A stretch of DNA of 64,000 nucleotides from Struthidea cinerea (lineage: Eukaryota; Chordata; Aves; Passeriformes; Corcoracidae): positions 249,160 through 313,159 of the forward strand of contig VZTI01003778.1 of the NCBI GenBank assembly GCA_013397865.1. Direction: 5' to 3'. The first letter of the stretch is position 1; each line of letters starts with the position of its first letter. A program made the position numbers and the translations under genes. Under the pieces are notes generated by a model. That model ran no database searches. It was not told the DNA's origin and saw nothing but the letters and a program-made list of their open reading frames with translations. Shown one piece after another: positions 1 to 11,583 of the stretch.

Positions 1-3000
1 GAAAAAGGTCTTTTGATTGAGGAAGTGATTTGTATATCATCTGATAATGTCTTTTCTGTTCTAAGACACATTTTGCAATACATAAGGTTCCGAACATGCG
101 GAAAAAATGAAGTTGCTAACATAAATGAAGTTGCTGAAGTCAGGCTGATAATATTTTACTTGTAAAGTTAGTACACTTCCACTAAGGAACCTGCATTTGT
201 AATCCAAAGGTTGTGCAGTCATATTTTTTTGAAGTGCTTCTGAACTTATTCTGTGTATTCCTTCAATGCCATTCACATTGCTGCCGAGCTGAGGTTCAAA
301 AGATCAAATTGTAAGATCTTTTAGTGGCTTGAATAGTAATTCAATCCTGCTTAATGTGCCTGTTATAAAATGCTAGAGGGGAGTGTCTGTAATTAGTATT
401 TAAAAATATCAATACTTATCATGCCATCTTGAAAATGAGACAGCAACTTTGTCCAAATCTGGTAGTTATTATGTACTTAATAGCCAAGGAATTTCAAAAT
501 TGGCCTGAACCTGTTCTTTCGGAAGCAAGTGGTAAAACTCCAGTTTAGTCAAATAGAAGGAGGATTAGATAATGACTGCCTGTGAAGTTCCATCCATTAA
601 CATTCAGCTTCAGTAGAAATTTTCCATATGTTCTACTTGCAAGACTAGATGACTGTGTTAACTAATTAGAAGCACTATTCAAATATTTACTATCTGAACT
701 TTCAAACAAATGAAAAGATTAATGAGATTGCACTGATTTTTTTCAGAGTTGTTTTTATAGAAAAAAATCTATACTTTGCTAAGTGAAAAATAAACCTATT
801 AGGCCAATGCTTATCAAAATCTAAATACTTGTCCTTAAAAGTTCTGAGTAGCTATAAAGAACCTCCCCTCATGCCTGAATATCTGAATACTTATGGAAGG
901 AACCTCAGGGAGTTAAGTATTAGGGGATCATGTGTTTTTACACTAAATCTTCAGTAAGTGCAAACTAGCTCCTGAATCTAAGGTTAGCAGCCCTGGTGTT
1001 GATTAATAAATCTTTCTGGTCCTTACCCTTGTCCATGCTCTGAGTAGGAAATAGGCTCTCAGTCCCAGGCTATGGCCAGTGCTCTAGAGTTGATGTTTGT
1101 GAGGTGGTCTCACAAGTCCTGGCCTCAGCAGGGGCTCCTCACTCTCTCTGCACCTTTACCCTAAGCAGCTGAGCAAGTCCCCACACATAGAAAACCAAGC
1201 TGCTGGGCTGCAGATAGTCTGTAAAAAAACAAACCAAAAAAACCAGAACACCACAAACTGAACAACTTGAAGGGTCTGGTGAACTTGAAGCTCTTCTACA
1301 ATGTGTAATGTTGAAATATCATTTGTTCTTCAACTTTCATGCATATGTTATTTGTTGAAATTGATTGTAAATGACATTTTCCCTGAGTGGCAAAAGCACT
1401 GAAAGCAGCCAGATGGTTAGCAGAAATGTATAGTATATTAACAGACCATGACAATTTGGTCCCATAGCTTTTCTTGCTGGCAACCAAATCAACTTTTTAA
1501 AACTGAGCATCTTGATCTTAAGGGTCTTTTCCAAGCTAAATTATTCTATGATCTAAGTGCACTGGAAAAAAATGCAAATTCTTTAGAAGTAATAGTACAA
1601 TTATTGTTTTTAGATGTCTTTTCCCCTCCACCTCTCCTGAGTGCTACTACTTCTAATAGAATAAGTGGAAAAATATGTAACAATTTAAGTTGCTAAATTA
1701 TAATATATTAGACTAAAATTCCTTCTTTCCATTTGAGAGGCCTGGCTTGTGTCTGCATACTAAACCATACTTTTTATAATCTCAAAGAGAAATCACATGT
1801 ACTAGGAAATTTTTCAAATTAACTGAGGCCAGAAGGCACAATAATTGTCATTTAATCTAACATCAATTTTTTCTCTGGGCTAAGTAATCCACGCTCTCCC
1901 TAGGATGAGGCATGCTGTCCATTAGCATAATAAAAAACCTCTTTTTGCAAAATGCCTAATTTGACTCCATTGAAAACTATTCTTGGGGTGGAGATATCTT
2001 CTGCATGTCTGAGCGGCTCTACCATGATATAAAGCAGGTGAATATCCGGCCTAAGTTGTGAGAAGGCACCAGTCCACAAGCTCTGGATCTGGCTTGCTGC
2101 TTTAAACATTTTGATGACGCCCTGGGAGGGAGACAAGATAGCATGAGCATTAGCTGTAGAGCTCACTGCCATGCCAAATCAATGGGGGTTTTGCTAAATA
2201 ACTCGGTAAATCATTAACGTGCTGCTGTTAAAAAAATCCTCAATAGTGAGATGAGTCCCATTGTGAGATGATGCTTCAAAGAAATAATTTGGAGTGGTTC
2301 ATTGCAGAGACTTAAATTGATGCCTTTCAACTTTGCAATGCAGGCAAAAAGAAATTAGGGTTTAGAAAAAATAATAACCAGAATCTTTAAGTGGTTCAGT
2401 CAACTCAGACACCTGCTATGAGTCTTATAAAAAGAGAGAGTGATTAATGAGTGAACTGTTGTGAAAATCTTGGTATTTTATTGATCCAAATAGGCAAATT
2501 CCACAGGAGATGACATTATTGATTAGGCGGACACTAAGCTTCAGGAAATCGGGTTTCAGTTGTAGTATCTGCTGCAGACTCCATGTGATGCTGCTAACAC
2601 TTCACTCTTGTGCTAAGTTTATCGTTCAATCTACAAAGCCTGACTGAAACTGGAGCCACATCATGCTACACACAACACAAATACCCTGGAAAAGAGCCTC
2701 TTCCTCCAAGACCTTCCTGTGCAATTAAGCCACAAAAAGGATAAAAAGAAGATAGGGTTGCACAAAGCTGCGTAGCAGCAGTATTGAATCCTGAAGCAGC
2801 AGTCTCCTGGTGCCCAACTCAAGGCCGTTCTAGTAGATCATAGCAAAACCAAGATTTGACCTAGGTTTGCTCAGACAAATAGACCACACGTCTTTCTTTT
2901 GCTACTGCACTGAAATCTTAGTTACAGGGGAATCATGAGAAGTAAATGGTCTGTTCAAATACATTCCAAACTGAATTTTCCTATGATCATAGCATAAGGT

Positions 3001-3263
3001 TTATCTTGGTTTATTTGTTGCAAGCTTTTAGGGAAAAAATGAAATGGAAGACGTTTGCTACATTTTCTGTAGCAGGCAGCACTGAAGGAGGATATCTTTA
3101 AAATGGTGTGGCTGTTAAACTCTTGCTTGTATGTAATGGAGTCAAACTTCAGTCACATCTGCATATGCTGTTACTTGGACTGACATGCAAGTATTTGTCC
3201 TATACTGTTCATTACTTGGAAGTGTCTTGGATATCTATCAGAATGCTGCAGTCAGCCTCCAGA
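1..3263. other. Unique AT-rich non-coding DNA
   Basis: No gene or repeat family is recognised here. The stretch is AT-rich with many stops in all frames. The only open frames (for example 1900-2172 on the minus strand and 1448-1696 on the plus strand) are under 100 codons, have no domain-like pattern and no consistent third-position bias. Intronic or intergenic sequence is the simplest reading. Confidence 0.7.
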
Positions 3264-3287
3264 TTTTTTTTCTTTTTTTTTTTTTTT
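3264..3287. repeat. Poly-T tract
   Basis: This is a homopolymer of T interrupted by a single C at 3272. It inflates the plus-strand open frame at 3108-3443 by encoding a run of phenylalanines, so that frame should not be taken as a gene. It could be a decayed retroposon tail in minus orientation, but no element body is recognised beside it. Confidence 0.9.
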
Positions 3288-3362
3288 GAATGCTTGGGTG
3301 CCAAACTTCTTTCAAGCATTTCAGTTTGTGGTGAAACTTTACTCAATAGCTTCTATTATACT

Positions 3363-3392
3363 AAAATCAGCCAGCATTGTCTGGCTGATTTT
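3363..3392. repeat. Perfect 12-bp inverted repeat, 6-nt loop
   Basis: The arms AAAATCAGCCAG (3363-3374) and CTGGCTGATTTT (3381-3392) are exact reverse complements separated by CATTGT. In RNA from either strand they would form a 12-pair stem. There is no gene nearby for which it could be a terminator, and the stem is too short for a typical animal pre-miRNA. Its function is unknown. Confidence 0.9.
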
Positions 3393-6300
3393 TATCAACC
3401 CTCCCTGGCATTGTCTTATACAGGCAGTGGGAAAGAGATCTAGCACTTGAATACAGCCAGCAGTTACAGACTGGGACCGGAGTGCTGATGTGCCAAGGGT
3501 GTAGCAAGCTGAAAGACAGATTCATTGCAGGTCTGACTTATGCATTAATCTTTATCCAGCAAAGTATTTAAACCTTGCTGAAGTCTTAAGTACATGCAGA
3601 TGATTTCATGCTACTCCAAAAGATGAACCTAATTACGCTTTCTGCTGCAATCATTTAGAGATCATCTTTAGGGAGCTCTTCCCATTTGTCCAAATTCAAT
3701 ATCCAAATAGATACAGGGGAAAATATTGCAGAAGGTTTGTTTTGCTGATAGTGAATTAGACTGAGTGGTATGTGATAAAAATGTGGTGTGATACATAAAG
3801 CACTTGCATCCCACGCTGCATATGAATGCACTGCTTAAATGAATATGGTGAATTCATAATGTGGTGCAATAGCTGCTGAACAGCACATGAATCTTTGGTT
3901 ATGTTCATCTCCCACTGGAGTCATGACATGTTGGAATTTAGACAGAGAAGATCAAGAGTTACCTTGTCAAAATTAACTATCTTTGTGCACTGAAAGGAAA
4001 CAGATCCCCTGCCACGCAGCAAAAGTTATGGCCACTGCAGAATGATGTGAATGTGAGGAGTGACCTGCCAGACAAGGAGCCCAGTTTCAGGGTTTGCTGT
4101 GGGACTTGCTTGGTCAATGGACTCCCATGACTCAGGCTAGTGTTTGCTGAAGGAACCTGAAGAATTTGGGCTCCAAAACCTGGAACTCCAAACTGAAGAA
4201 GGATTTTGTTTACTTGATGGCTTTAGCAAAATAACGATCTAAGGTATTGTCCCAAGAGAAATGAAGCAATCATTTCAGCTGAAACCCAGCTTTCTGTGTG
4301 ACTCTATCATGGCTGCTGACAGGGGGTTTTGTTTTGTCAGTTGAAAACTGCCCCTCTAATGAGGACCCCCTCTCTGTGTGGTGCTCAAGTTGGCTATGTG
4401 ATGGAGACAAGATGTCAGTCAACTGAAGGACAGGATATTTAAGGACTTAAGCATTTTAGGAGGATTTAGGTCATGGGATCTGGGGGTCTTGTGGAGACTA
4501 GCAAGGATCCTCAGTGCAAAAATTTGATTTCAGAACATATTCATAGGTTATTTGGTCTGCACCCCAGCATATCTTAAGGCCTTAAAACAGTATGTAGTCC
4601 TCCTGTACTGCGAACAGAAATCCCTGGGAAATAGAAACAATTCATCAGAAAGGGATGCAAGTTACCTGCACTTACCTAGTGATGTGACACTCCCATCACC
4701 CTGATTTTTTTTGCAGTTGTTAAGCTCCTTCACTGTTAAAAGTGGCACCCTCTTTCATTTAAATTTGTCCCCCTTCTTCTCTCAGCTGCTGTCTTATTAC
4801 GTCTTTCTCCCGTAGTTAAATGTATCTTCAATACCCAGAACTTTATCCGCATCAAACGATTCCATTCTTAAGTCAACTTTTGATTTTTGTTTTGGTAATT
4901 TAAGTAGAATACACTAATTAAGCCTATTAGTTCAAGATTTTTTTCTTCCTCAAACTGCAAAATTCTGCTTCCTCTCCAACTTTCCAGTATCTTTTCTGAA
5001 ATGTAAAAATGGCTGCATGTAGTATTTTAGTGGTGGTGTCAGACATGTCCCAGCAAACACTGCTCTTCATTTGCAAGATGCAGAGTTATGCAGAAGCTTT
5101 GTGGCAAATAGTTTAAGGCGAAGCATATGTAGAACACATTTTGAGAATCCTTTAAGGACCCAAAATTGGATCCTTCTACTGGTGACAGCTCCTAAGTGCT
5201 CCCACGTAACATCCCTTAAGTAAAAGTACTTGCTTGGAACAGCACTTAGCCCATATGCAAGCTCACTGGTGGGGTGCTGTTGTTGTGACTGACTTACTAC
5301 AAGGAAAAGCCTTACCCTCTCTAGAAATCCCAATGCATAAATATGCTGCATAGGCTCCAATTTGTTTGCTGAAGTTAAGACAGGGAAAGACAACTTTGCA
5401 CAGGTTGAGTTTTCCTTTTTCCCCTTTCCTCAGTGAGGTGGGCCGTGTCGTCATTTTGGCTGGTATTTTCTACAATGGAGACGCACCAGCATGACATCCT
5501 TGTGCAGCCATCCTTCTTTCAGTTACAAAGTCCTTTGAGCATTCAGGGTCTGTATTGATGCTGGGCAGTTTTCCCAGTGGCTGCCAAAGGATTTAGGAGT
5601 GCCAGGCTCACCATTTCTCAGTGGTATTTCTGCTTCTGACTTCCTTCAGTGCTTTTTTTCAAAGCTCTACAGCAACACACTCCCATCATGGCAAATGAGC
5701 AAAGCACTGAAAGCAATACAGAATTTGCTGTCTTGCCTTTGCACAAAACAAGCACAGAAATTAGGAGAGATTTTTCAGAACAGGAGTCTCAAGTAAAGAA
5801 AAATACTGTCATATTGGGCAATGTGCCTGTTCCTGGAGATACTGTAGGTTTTGAAAAGCTTCTGATGTATCTAGTCTGTTTTGTAAGCCACGGGGGACTG
5901 CATGTCATGCTGCAGTTCTGCTTGCTGAGACTGAGGCTTTACCACTCTCTGCTGCTCCTGTCTGCCTGACAGTATCTCTGGGAGCCTGGTTTAGGTTGTG
6001 CATTGCGACCGCAGGACGGGGTCCCTGGGAAGACCCTTTTCAGGAAGAAATTGTGTCCAGCCCTGCATCCTTGCAGCGCTTTTCTTAGGTAAACGATAAG
6101 GTCTACATGTGGTTTTGCACACTTACTTCCCTACCTATCCCCTCACACACAGGCAAACTGAATATATATCACCGCTCAGTTCTTTCAGGCCTTTAAAGCA
6201 GACTGTGAACACCTCCACCACTCCCAGTGCACTGGGAGCAGCCCATCTACACCATTTCATGGAGTGAGCAGCAGCTCCAACAGTCTGAACCCAGCCAGCA

Positions 6301-7606
6301 CGGTTTGTTTTGCTGCCAGGGGGAAAGGACAAATCCTTGAACAAAATGGCCCCCTTTAGGGGCATGATATGATTTCAGTTCAGCTTGTTGATAGGGCAAG
6401 AAGCCAGAATTGTTTTGCATGAATCCATGGGAGCAGAATTTGACCTCTGAAGAGGAAGACTGAATTTATCCATTTTTCCATTTAGCCCTCTATCAGGTGA
6501 TCTGTGAGTGCTGCCCATGGGTGTTTCACCCCTGTGCTGGGACAGAACTGTGTCATTACATCAGTTGCTTATGTCTATTTCTTCCCTGACTGCAGACAGA
6601 GGATCTCTCCCCTGGCTTCCCAGACATACAACACAAATCCACCTTCCCCTCATGGCTTGGCTTCTTACCTGTTCATGCATAGTGTACACAGTGCATGTTC
6701 ATTTCTTGTCCAGCTCATCTTTTGCTACTCTCAGAAGCATCTTGGTACTTCATTGCTTGAATGGACTCAGTAAAATTGCTTGGAAAGAAATGCACAGCTT
6801 TTTCTTCTTCACTCATGTCATATGCTCTGAAATTCCTACCCAGGTGGCATACAGGAAAGAGTGAACTCAGCTCTTCAGTGAGAGCATTGATGGAGAGCTT
6901 TTGCACTGAGTGCTGCAAGGTAAGCTTGCTCATGCTACCTCCATGCCAGCATACACCTGCAAACCCAGAGCTAACATGGACAGAAAAGCAGGCTTATGTG
7001 GGGCAGGGAGGTTAGAAAGACAAATTATGGAAGCAACTCTCACTTAAAGTGCACAATCCAGCGTGAGAACTCATTGGCAGATCAGGGAGTGCAATTTGTA
7101 TGAACTAATGGTCTAGCAAAAATGCTGCAGAAAAACTTCGAGGTCTGTGGATATCTTACGATGGGTGGTTCAAAGCCAGAGGACATAAAGCTATCTCCTG
7201 CAAAGTCGAGACCCGCTGGAAGTTTTGAAAGGTCTCCCATATAGGGGAGAAAACAGGATTAAACAATCAATTTATGCATATGTGCTCCAAATGATTCAAG
7301 ATTACATGGAGATTACAACATACTGCCTAAAACTAGTAGTGGTGCATTCAATGAGGAGCTGGTGAGGCCAAAGTGACCACATAGCTTCTGAGTGTCTTGG
7401 AACATGAATCTCCTCCTAAACAAAAGAAACACAGTGTTTCTTTCTGCATGCCCAGTAACCTACTGGATTACCAGCTTTGCACTAATAAAAGCCTGTTGGG
7501 AGGAGAGTCCTTTGAAGGCAGTACCACTTACAGCAAAGGCATGCCTTTGCCTAGCTTGCCCTGAGTGTGGTGTGCAGAGTGAAGCTTGCAGTTTGTGTGC
7601 ATCATC
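3393..7606. other. Unique non-coding DNA
   Basis: No recognisable gene or repeat. Short open frames occur around 5067-5969, 6135-6365 and 6504-7015, overlapping one another in several frames on both strands. None shows a domain motif or convincing splice-site pairing, so I treat them as chance frames. Confidence 0.65.
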
Positions 7607-7655
7607 ATTTAGACTGGAAAGGACCCTTAAAATCACTGTATCCAACCAAATTCAG
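7607..7655 (-). mobile_element. CR1 LINE 3'-end fragment (short)
   Basis: On the plus strand, TTTAGACTGGAAAGGACCC followed by TTAAAATCACTGTATCCAACC matches, from memory, the reverse complement of an avian CR1 3' end. Only about 50 bp are recognisable and the octamer tail is missing. CR1 copies are non-LTR retrotransposons, usually heavily 5'-truncated on insertion. The overlapping open frames at 7392-7751 and 7460-7645 cross this fragment and are not genes. Confidence 0.6.
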
Positions 7656-9960
7656 TGGCATTACTGTAATTTTTCATTTTTTCCAGGACAAGAGAAAAAT
7701 TTGCTTCTCTTGATACCTTCCGATCCACTTGTACAGCTAGGAGAGATGTAGGATTTTGTTCTCTCCTACATGAAGAGTTCTGTAACCCAGATTTACTTCA
7801 CTAGAAAGCATTTCATCATGGGACTGTGATCTCATTTGGAGTGGATATAGCAATCCCTCTCCTGCATAAGCATTGCATGGAGTAGCTAAGAATTGATGGA
7901 TATCACAGAGGGAGAGAAAGCTTGCGTGGCTCTTCACTCTAGGGAGTGGGACTGTCTGTGAGGCATAGGAACTGGGATTAGCTATAGGATTTAAATGCAG
8001 ACACGTGCTCTTAACCTAAGGACTATACCACCCTTCCCCTCAGGCAGATGCTTCTCCTACAGTTACAACCAGCCTGGACTTTTTAGTCATGGTACAATTC
8101 ACTGCCACCGAGCTGATCAAATTATCACAGTGTTTGGTTTACAATATCACTGATTAAGTCACAGAGGAGGAAGCTAATTATAGAGGAGCATGCTATTTGC
8201 ACACAGGGATGCTGGAGCAAGCTCTGCAGGAGGCAGATGGAAGTATTTTGAAAGAAAAAAAAAATAGGAAAGGCATACAGCAGCAAAACAATTTTTGCAG
8301 GAAAAGCTACAGCTCTTCTTTCTCTTGAGGCATTTCTTCTGTATAGCAGAGATGGTTTGAGAAACACCCTCAGAATTTGAGGGTACAATTCCAAGAAGCT
8401 GCTTTAATTTTATTACTGGACATGTGATCATTATGCTACAGACTCGAATAGCTCAAGCTTGGCTTTAATGTCAACTTGTCAATGAATTCATCACTGAACA
8501 AGCATTACATAATTACACTGAATCACAGGATTAGAATATAAGGGATTTTTTTGGGCAGGCAGAGGTATTTTAATACAGAGTGATCTAATTTGTATTGATC
8601 CTTCTTTCTTTAACATGTTTAAGGGTAAGCATACTTAGGAGCCAACTACATCGTAAAAACAAGGTCTGGAGTCAAATGGAGGGGAGCTGAGGCACAAGCA
8701 CACTTTGGGTACTTGCTCAAAAGATTCATTGAAGCAAATTGAACTAATATAGTACAGTGCCCTTCAAGTGAAACACTTTAAATGCAAAACAATCTAATAT
8801 TGTACTTAAAACTGACATTTTGTACAGTGACCAAGGGTGCTCTTGCATTCCAACTTTGCAATGGGAAGTACAAGTTTCCAGAACGTGAATATGGCAGTGC
8901 CTTACTTTGTCTCTTGTGTGATGGCTTATAAAGGAGTGGAGTAAAGAACTGTTGATACATCTTTTAACCCCATTTCTATGTATGTTAAGGCCAGAGAAAG
9001 ATGCAGGGCCAACGAAGGTTAACCTTCTTTATAAATCCTGTGGAATAGAGCTCTCTGACTTGTCACCATAAGATTTAAAAAAAAAAAAAAAAGGTCTGTT
9101 GACCAGGAATTCATGGAAATGCTGCTTTGACAGCTTTTCTTGCAAAAGCTGGCAGAGTTTAGCTCACAAACTATAACACGCTACCTTTCTTAGAGAAGAT
9201 TAACAGACAAGGGCGGCTGAAGTGACTTTCCTATAGGACGTATATGAATCCCCTGCAGGCACATCATTAAACCCCCAATAGGTCAGCAGAAGTGCAGATA
9301 GCAGAAGTAGAAGGAGGAATCGGATTACTCCACTTCGGCTAGTTCTGGAAGGGCATTTAGCAGACTATTTTCAGTATGACAGGATCAGTTAGCACAGTAG
9401 GGTGGGAGGAAGGCCATAATTTCATCTCTGTGGGATTGACCATTGAGAAATCAGGTGGTGGGAGAGGTATAAGCACTTACTTTGTGAGGGTGAGCTTTGA
9501 AACAGGGCTCATTTTTTTTGTCTCTGCTTATAGAGGGCCTAAGTAGCAGTCAGCTGGATTCTGAGATTCTTTTGTCCACAGACTGGTAGGTAATTTTTTG
9601 AAAGAAGAATGGGACTAAGGAGTAGGAGATGTTGTGTGAACTACCTCTGTCTGGGGTATCAGTAATACCACACCTTCCACATCCTCACTGAAAGCCTGAG
9701 CTATCAGCAGACTGTTGCTGCTTGCAGTACAGCACCCTTGCCTGGGATGCTGAAGATGAGGCAGAGAAACAGGCTGTCAGCAGGTGTTGCCACAGAGGAA
9801 GGAACAAACTGCTTGGAAAAAAATGCATCTGAGGTGCGATTATCCTTCTGCTGGCATAACCTTAGCTTTGTTTAGACCCGTGTACAACTTGGAAATGCCT
9901 AGTGGGAGCATCCTGGAGCCAGGGTAGTCTCTGGTTCCTAGAGAGGAACTGTTGTGGGGA
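7656..9960. other. Unique non-coding DNA
   Basis: No recognised gene or repeat family other than a pure A16 run at 9077-9092. Open frames here (for example 8125-8431 and 8778-8960, minus strand) are short and featureless. Confidence 0.65.
9077..9092. repeat. Poly-A run (A16)
   Basis: Sixteen uninterrupted A residues. It could be a simple homopolymer or the tail of an old retrocopy, but I recognise no gene-derived sequence immediately upstream. Confidence 0.9.
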
Positions 9961-10107
9961 TGTAGTGGTTTAACCCCAGCCAGCAACTAGTACCATGTTG
10001 ATGCTCATCCTCTCCCCCGACCCCCTCAGGGGAGGAGAATCAGAAACAAAAATGTAAACCTTGTGGGTTGAGATAAGAGCTGTTTAATGATTGAAAGAAA
10101 ACAAAAC

Positions 10108-10140
<33 letters not shown>
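10108..10140. repeat. (AAT)11 microsatellite inside the LTR
   Basis: Eleven uninterrupted AAT units. Related copies carry an A/T-rich, TAA-containing segment at the same place, so the microsatellite probably expanded from LTR sequence rather than inserting. It is likely to be length-polymorphic. Confidence 0.95.
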
Positions 10141-10141
<1 letters not shown>

Positions 10142-10153
10142 GTAGTAATAACA

Positions 10154-10199
10154 GCTTTAAAGGATCCCCTCCAACTGAAACTATTTTATGATTCTATGA
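10154..10199 (+). mobile_element. Nested CR1 3' tail in the LTR
   Basis: The stretch AAAGGATCCCCTCCAACTG followed by TTTTATGATTCTATGA looks like the extreme 3' end of a plus-oriented CR1 with its octamer tail. The surrounding LTR family, as I remember it, lacks this block and runs directly from the TAA-rich segment to the GATGTACAA region. It therefore appears to be a strongly 5'-truncated CR1 insertion of about 45 bp, younger than the LTR. Capture by gene conversion or a subfamily-specific LTR segment are alternatives. Confidence 0.6.
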
Positions 10200-10607
10200 A
10201 TTGTAATGAAAAAGAGAGAGAAATAAAATCCAAAAAAACCCAGGTGATGTACAATAGAGCTGCTCACCACTCACTGACCAATGCCCAGTCAGTCCCCAAG
10301 CATGGATTGGCATATCCCAACCAACTCACTCCATTTGACAGACTGAGCATGACGTTCTATGGTGTGGAATACCCCTTTGGCCCGTTTGGGTCAGCTGTCC
10401 TGGCCATGCTCCCATGCCAGCTTCTTGTGCAACTCCTCACTGGCAAAGCATGGGAAACTGAGTAAGTAACAACTTATGGGTAGCACTACTGAGCAACAGC
10501 CAAAGCATCAGTGTGTTACCAACATTATTCTCATACTGAGTCCAAAACACAGCACTGCACCAGCTACTAGGAGGAAAATTAAATCTATCCCAGCTCAGAC
10601 CATGACA

Positions 10608-10986
10608 GGAAGGAACATCAGTAGCTGGTGTCTAAGCATTTGGTGCACTGCAGCACAGAGTTTGAAGTGAACAGAGAATGAGCCTAAGGTATTTTTCTAG
10701 CTAAAGGTAATTAATTGTTATTGATTAGTGGGAAACTCCTGGCATGGAGAATGCCAACACCCTAATGGATTACTCCCGTGCCTGTGCCAGAGAGGTATCC
10801 GATTTGTGGTGCTGATTTGTGGCAATACTCAGAGGTTTGTCTCTGTGTGAGCTGTTGTTCCTCAGGTATCTCTTCTGCTAGTGAAGGTCTCGCTTGTCTA
10901 TTAGAGATGCTTGCAAGTCCTGATAACAGCCATATGGGCTGTATAGTCTCTGGACTGGTGTGTCCAATAGTGCCCCAGAAGTGACC
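10608..10986. other. Spacer between two inverted LTRs
   Basis: About 380 bp of unassigned DNA between two related LTRs of opposite orientation. It is open in overlapping frames on both strands (10778-10984 plus, 10762-11040 minus), but no retroviral motif is recognisable in either translation. It may be host DNA or a degraded retroviral remnant. Confidence 0.5.
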
Positions 10987-11266
10987 TGTGGGGCGCTGTA
11001 AACTATTAACTGTAGTCAATTTTCTTTCACAATAGCTCATATGGGGCTATGTTTGGGATTTGTGCTGGAAACAGTGTTGATAGCACAGGGATATTTTCAA
11101 CAGTGCTGAGCAGTGCTTACACAGTGTCAAGGCCTTTTGTGGCTCTCCCCCCACCCCAGCAGTGAGGAGGCTGGGGGTGACAAGAACCTGGGAGGGGACA
11201 CAGCTGGGACAGCTGATCCCAGCTGACCCAAGGGATGTTCCATACCATATGGTGTCATGCTCAGGA

Positions 11267-11273
11267 CATAAAG
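11267..11273 (+). promoter_or_regulatory. TATA-like box of the LTR
   Basis: CATAAAG follows TGCTCAGGA, at the place where intact relatives carry TATAAAG. The first base of the box is changed, so promoter strength is probably reduced. This is inferred from position within the LTR. Confidence 0.5.
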
Positions 11274-11401
11274 CTGAGGAAAGAAGAAGGAACGGGGTAC
11301 CTTGAGAATGATGGCGTTTGTTTTCCCAAGTAAACTCTACATGTGGAGGAGCTCTGCTTTGCTGGGATGGCTGAGCACCTGCCTGCCCATGGGAAATGGT
11401 G

Positions 11402-11407
11402 AATAAA
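11402..11407 (+). promoter_or_regulatory. LTR polyadenylation signal AATAAA
   Basis: A perfect AATAAA lies about 130 bp downstream of the TATA-like box, within the expected R region and followed by T/G-rich sequence (TTGTGTTGCTTTGCTTGTG). It could still act as a poly(A) site for a plus-strand transcript crossing the locus. Confidence 0.65.
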
Positions 11408-11583
11408 TTCCTTGTGTTGCTTTGCTTGTGTTCACAACTTTTGCTGTACCTATTTTAGTGTCTTTATCTCAACCCATGGGTTTTCTCACTTTTACCCTTC
11501 TGATCCTCTCCCCCACCCCGCTGGTAGGGGAGTGAGTGAGCAGCTGTTCAGGGCTAAGTATTGGCTGGGGTTGACACATCACA

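Larger units (their letters stand above)
9961..10607 (-). mobile_element. Solo LTR of an avian endogenous retrovirus
   Basis: The element runs from TGTAGTGGTTTAACCCCAGC at its left edge to CATGACA at its right edge, giving the TG...CA termini of a retroviral LTR. The interior carries landmarks I associate with a common bird LTR family, including GGTTGAGATAAGAGC, GGTCAGCTGTCC (as GGGTCAGCTGTCC), CAGTGTGTTACCAACATT and CAGCTACTAGGAGGAAAATT. Orientation is minus: the reverse complement matches, in order, the plus-strand LTR at 10987-11583, which has its TATA-like and AATAAA signals on the plus strand. No gag, pol or env remains, so it is a solo LTR formed by recombination. Exact target-site duplications are not visible. 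The open frame at 10091-10465 is derived from this repeat. Assignment to ERVL or another class is uncertain. Confidence 0.88.
10987..11583 (+). mobile_element. Solo LTR of the same avian ERV family
   Basis: The body is recognised by GGATTTGTGCTGGAAACAG, CAGTGCTTACACAGTGTCAA, GGGACAGCTGATCCCAGC, TCTTTATCTCAACCCATGG and the terminal GGCTGGGGTTGACACATCA. The order is that of an LTR in plus orientation: U3, then TATA-like and polyadenylation signals, then U5. The left edge is approximate because the first 30 bp are diverged (TGTGGGGCGCTGTAAAC may be the start). The reverse complement of the LTR at 9961-10607 aligns to it block by block. No internal retroviral genes are attached. Confidence 0.85.

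Noticed and set aside
3108..3443. 111-codon plus-strand frame
   Set aside because: Held open by a poly-T tract encoding phenylalanines; no domain.
10091..10465. 124-codon plus-strand frame with an isoleucine run
   Set aside because: It begins in the AAT microsatellite and runs through an LTR.
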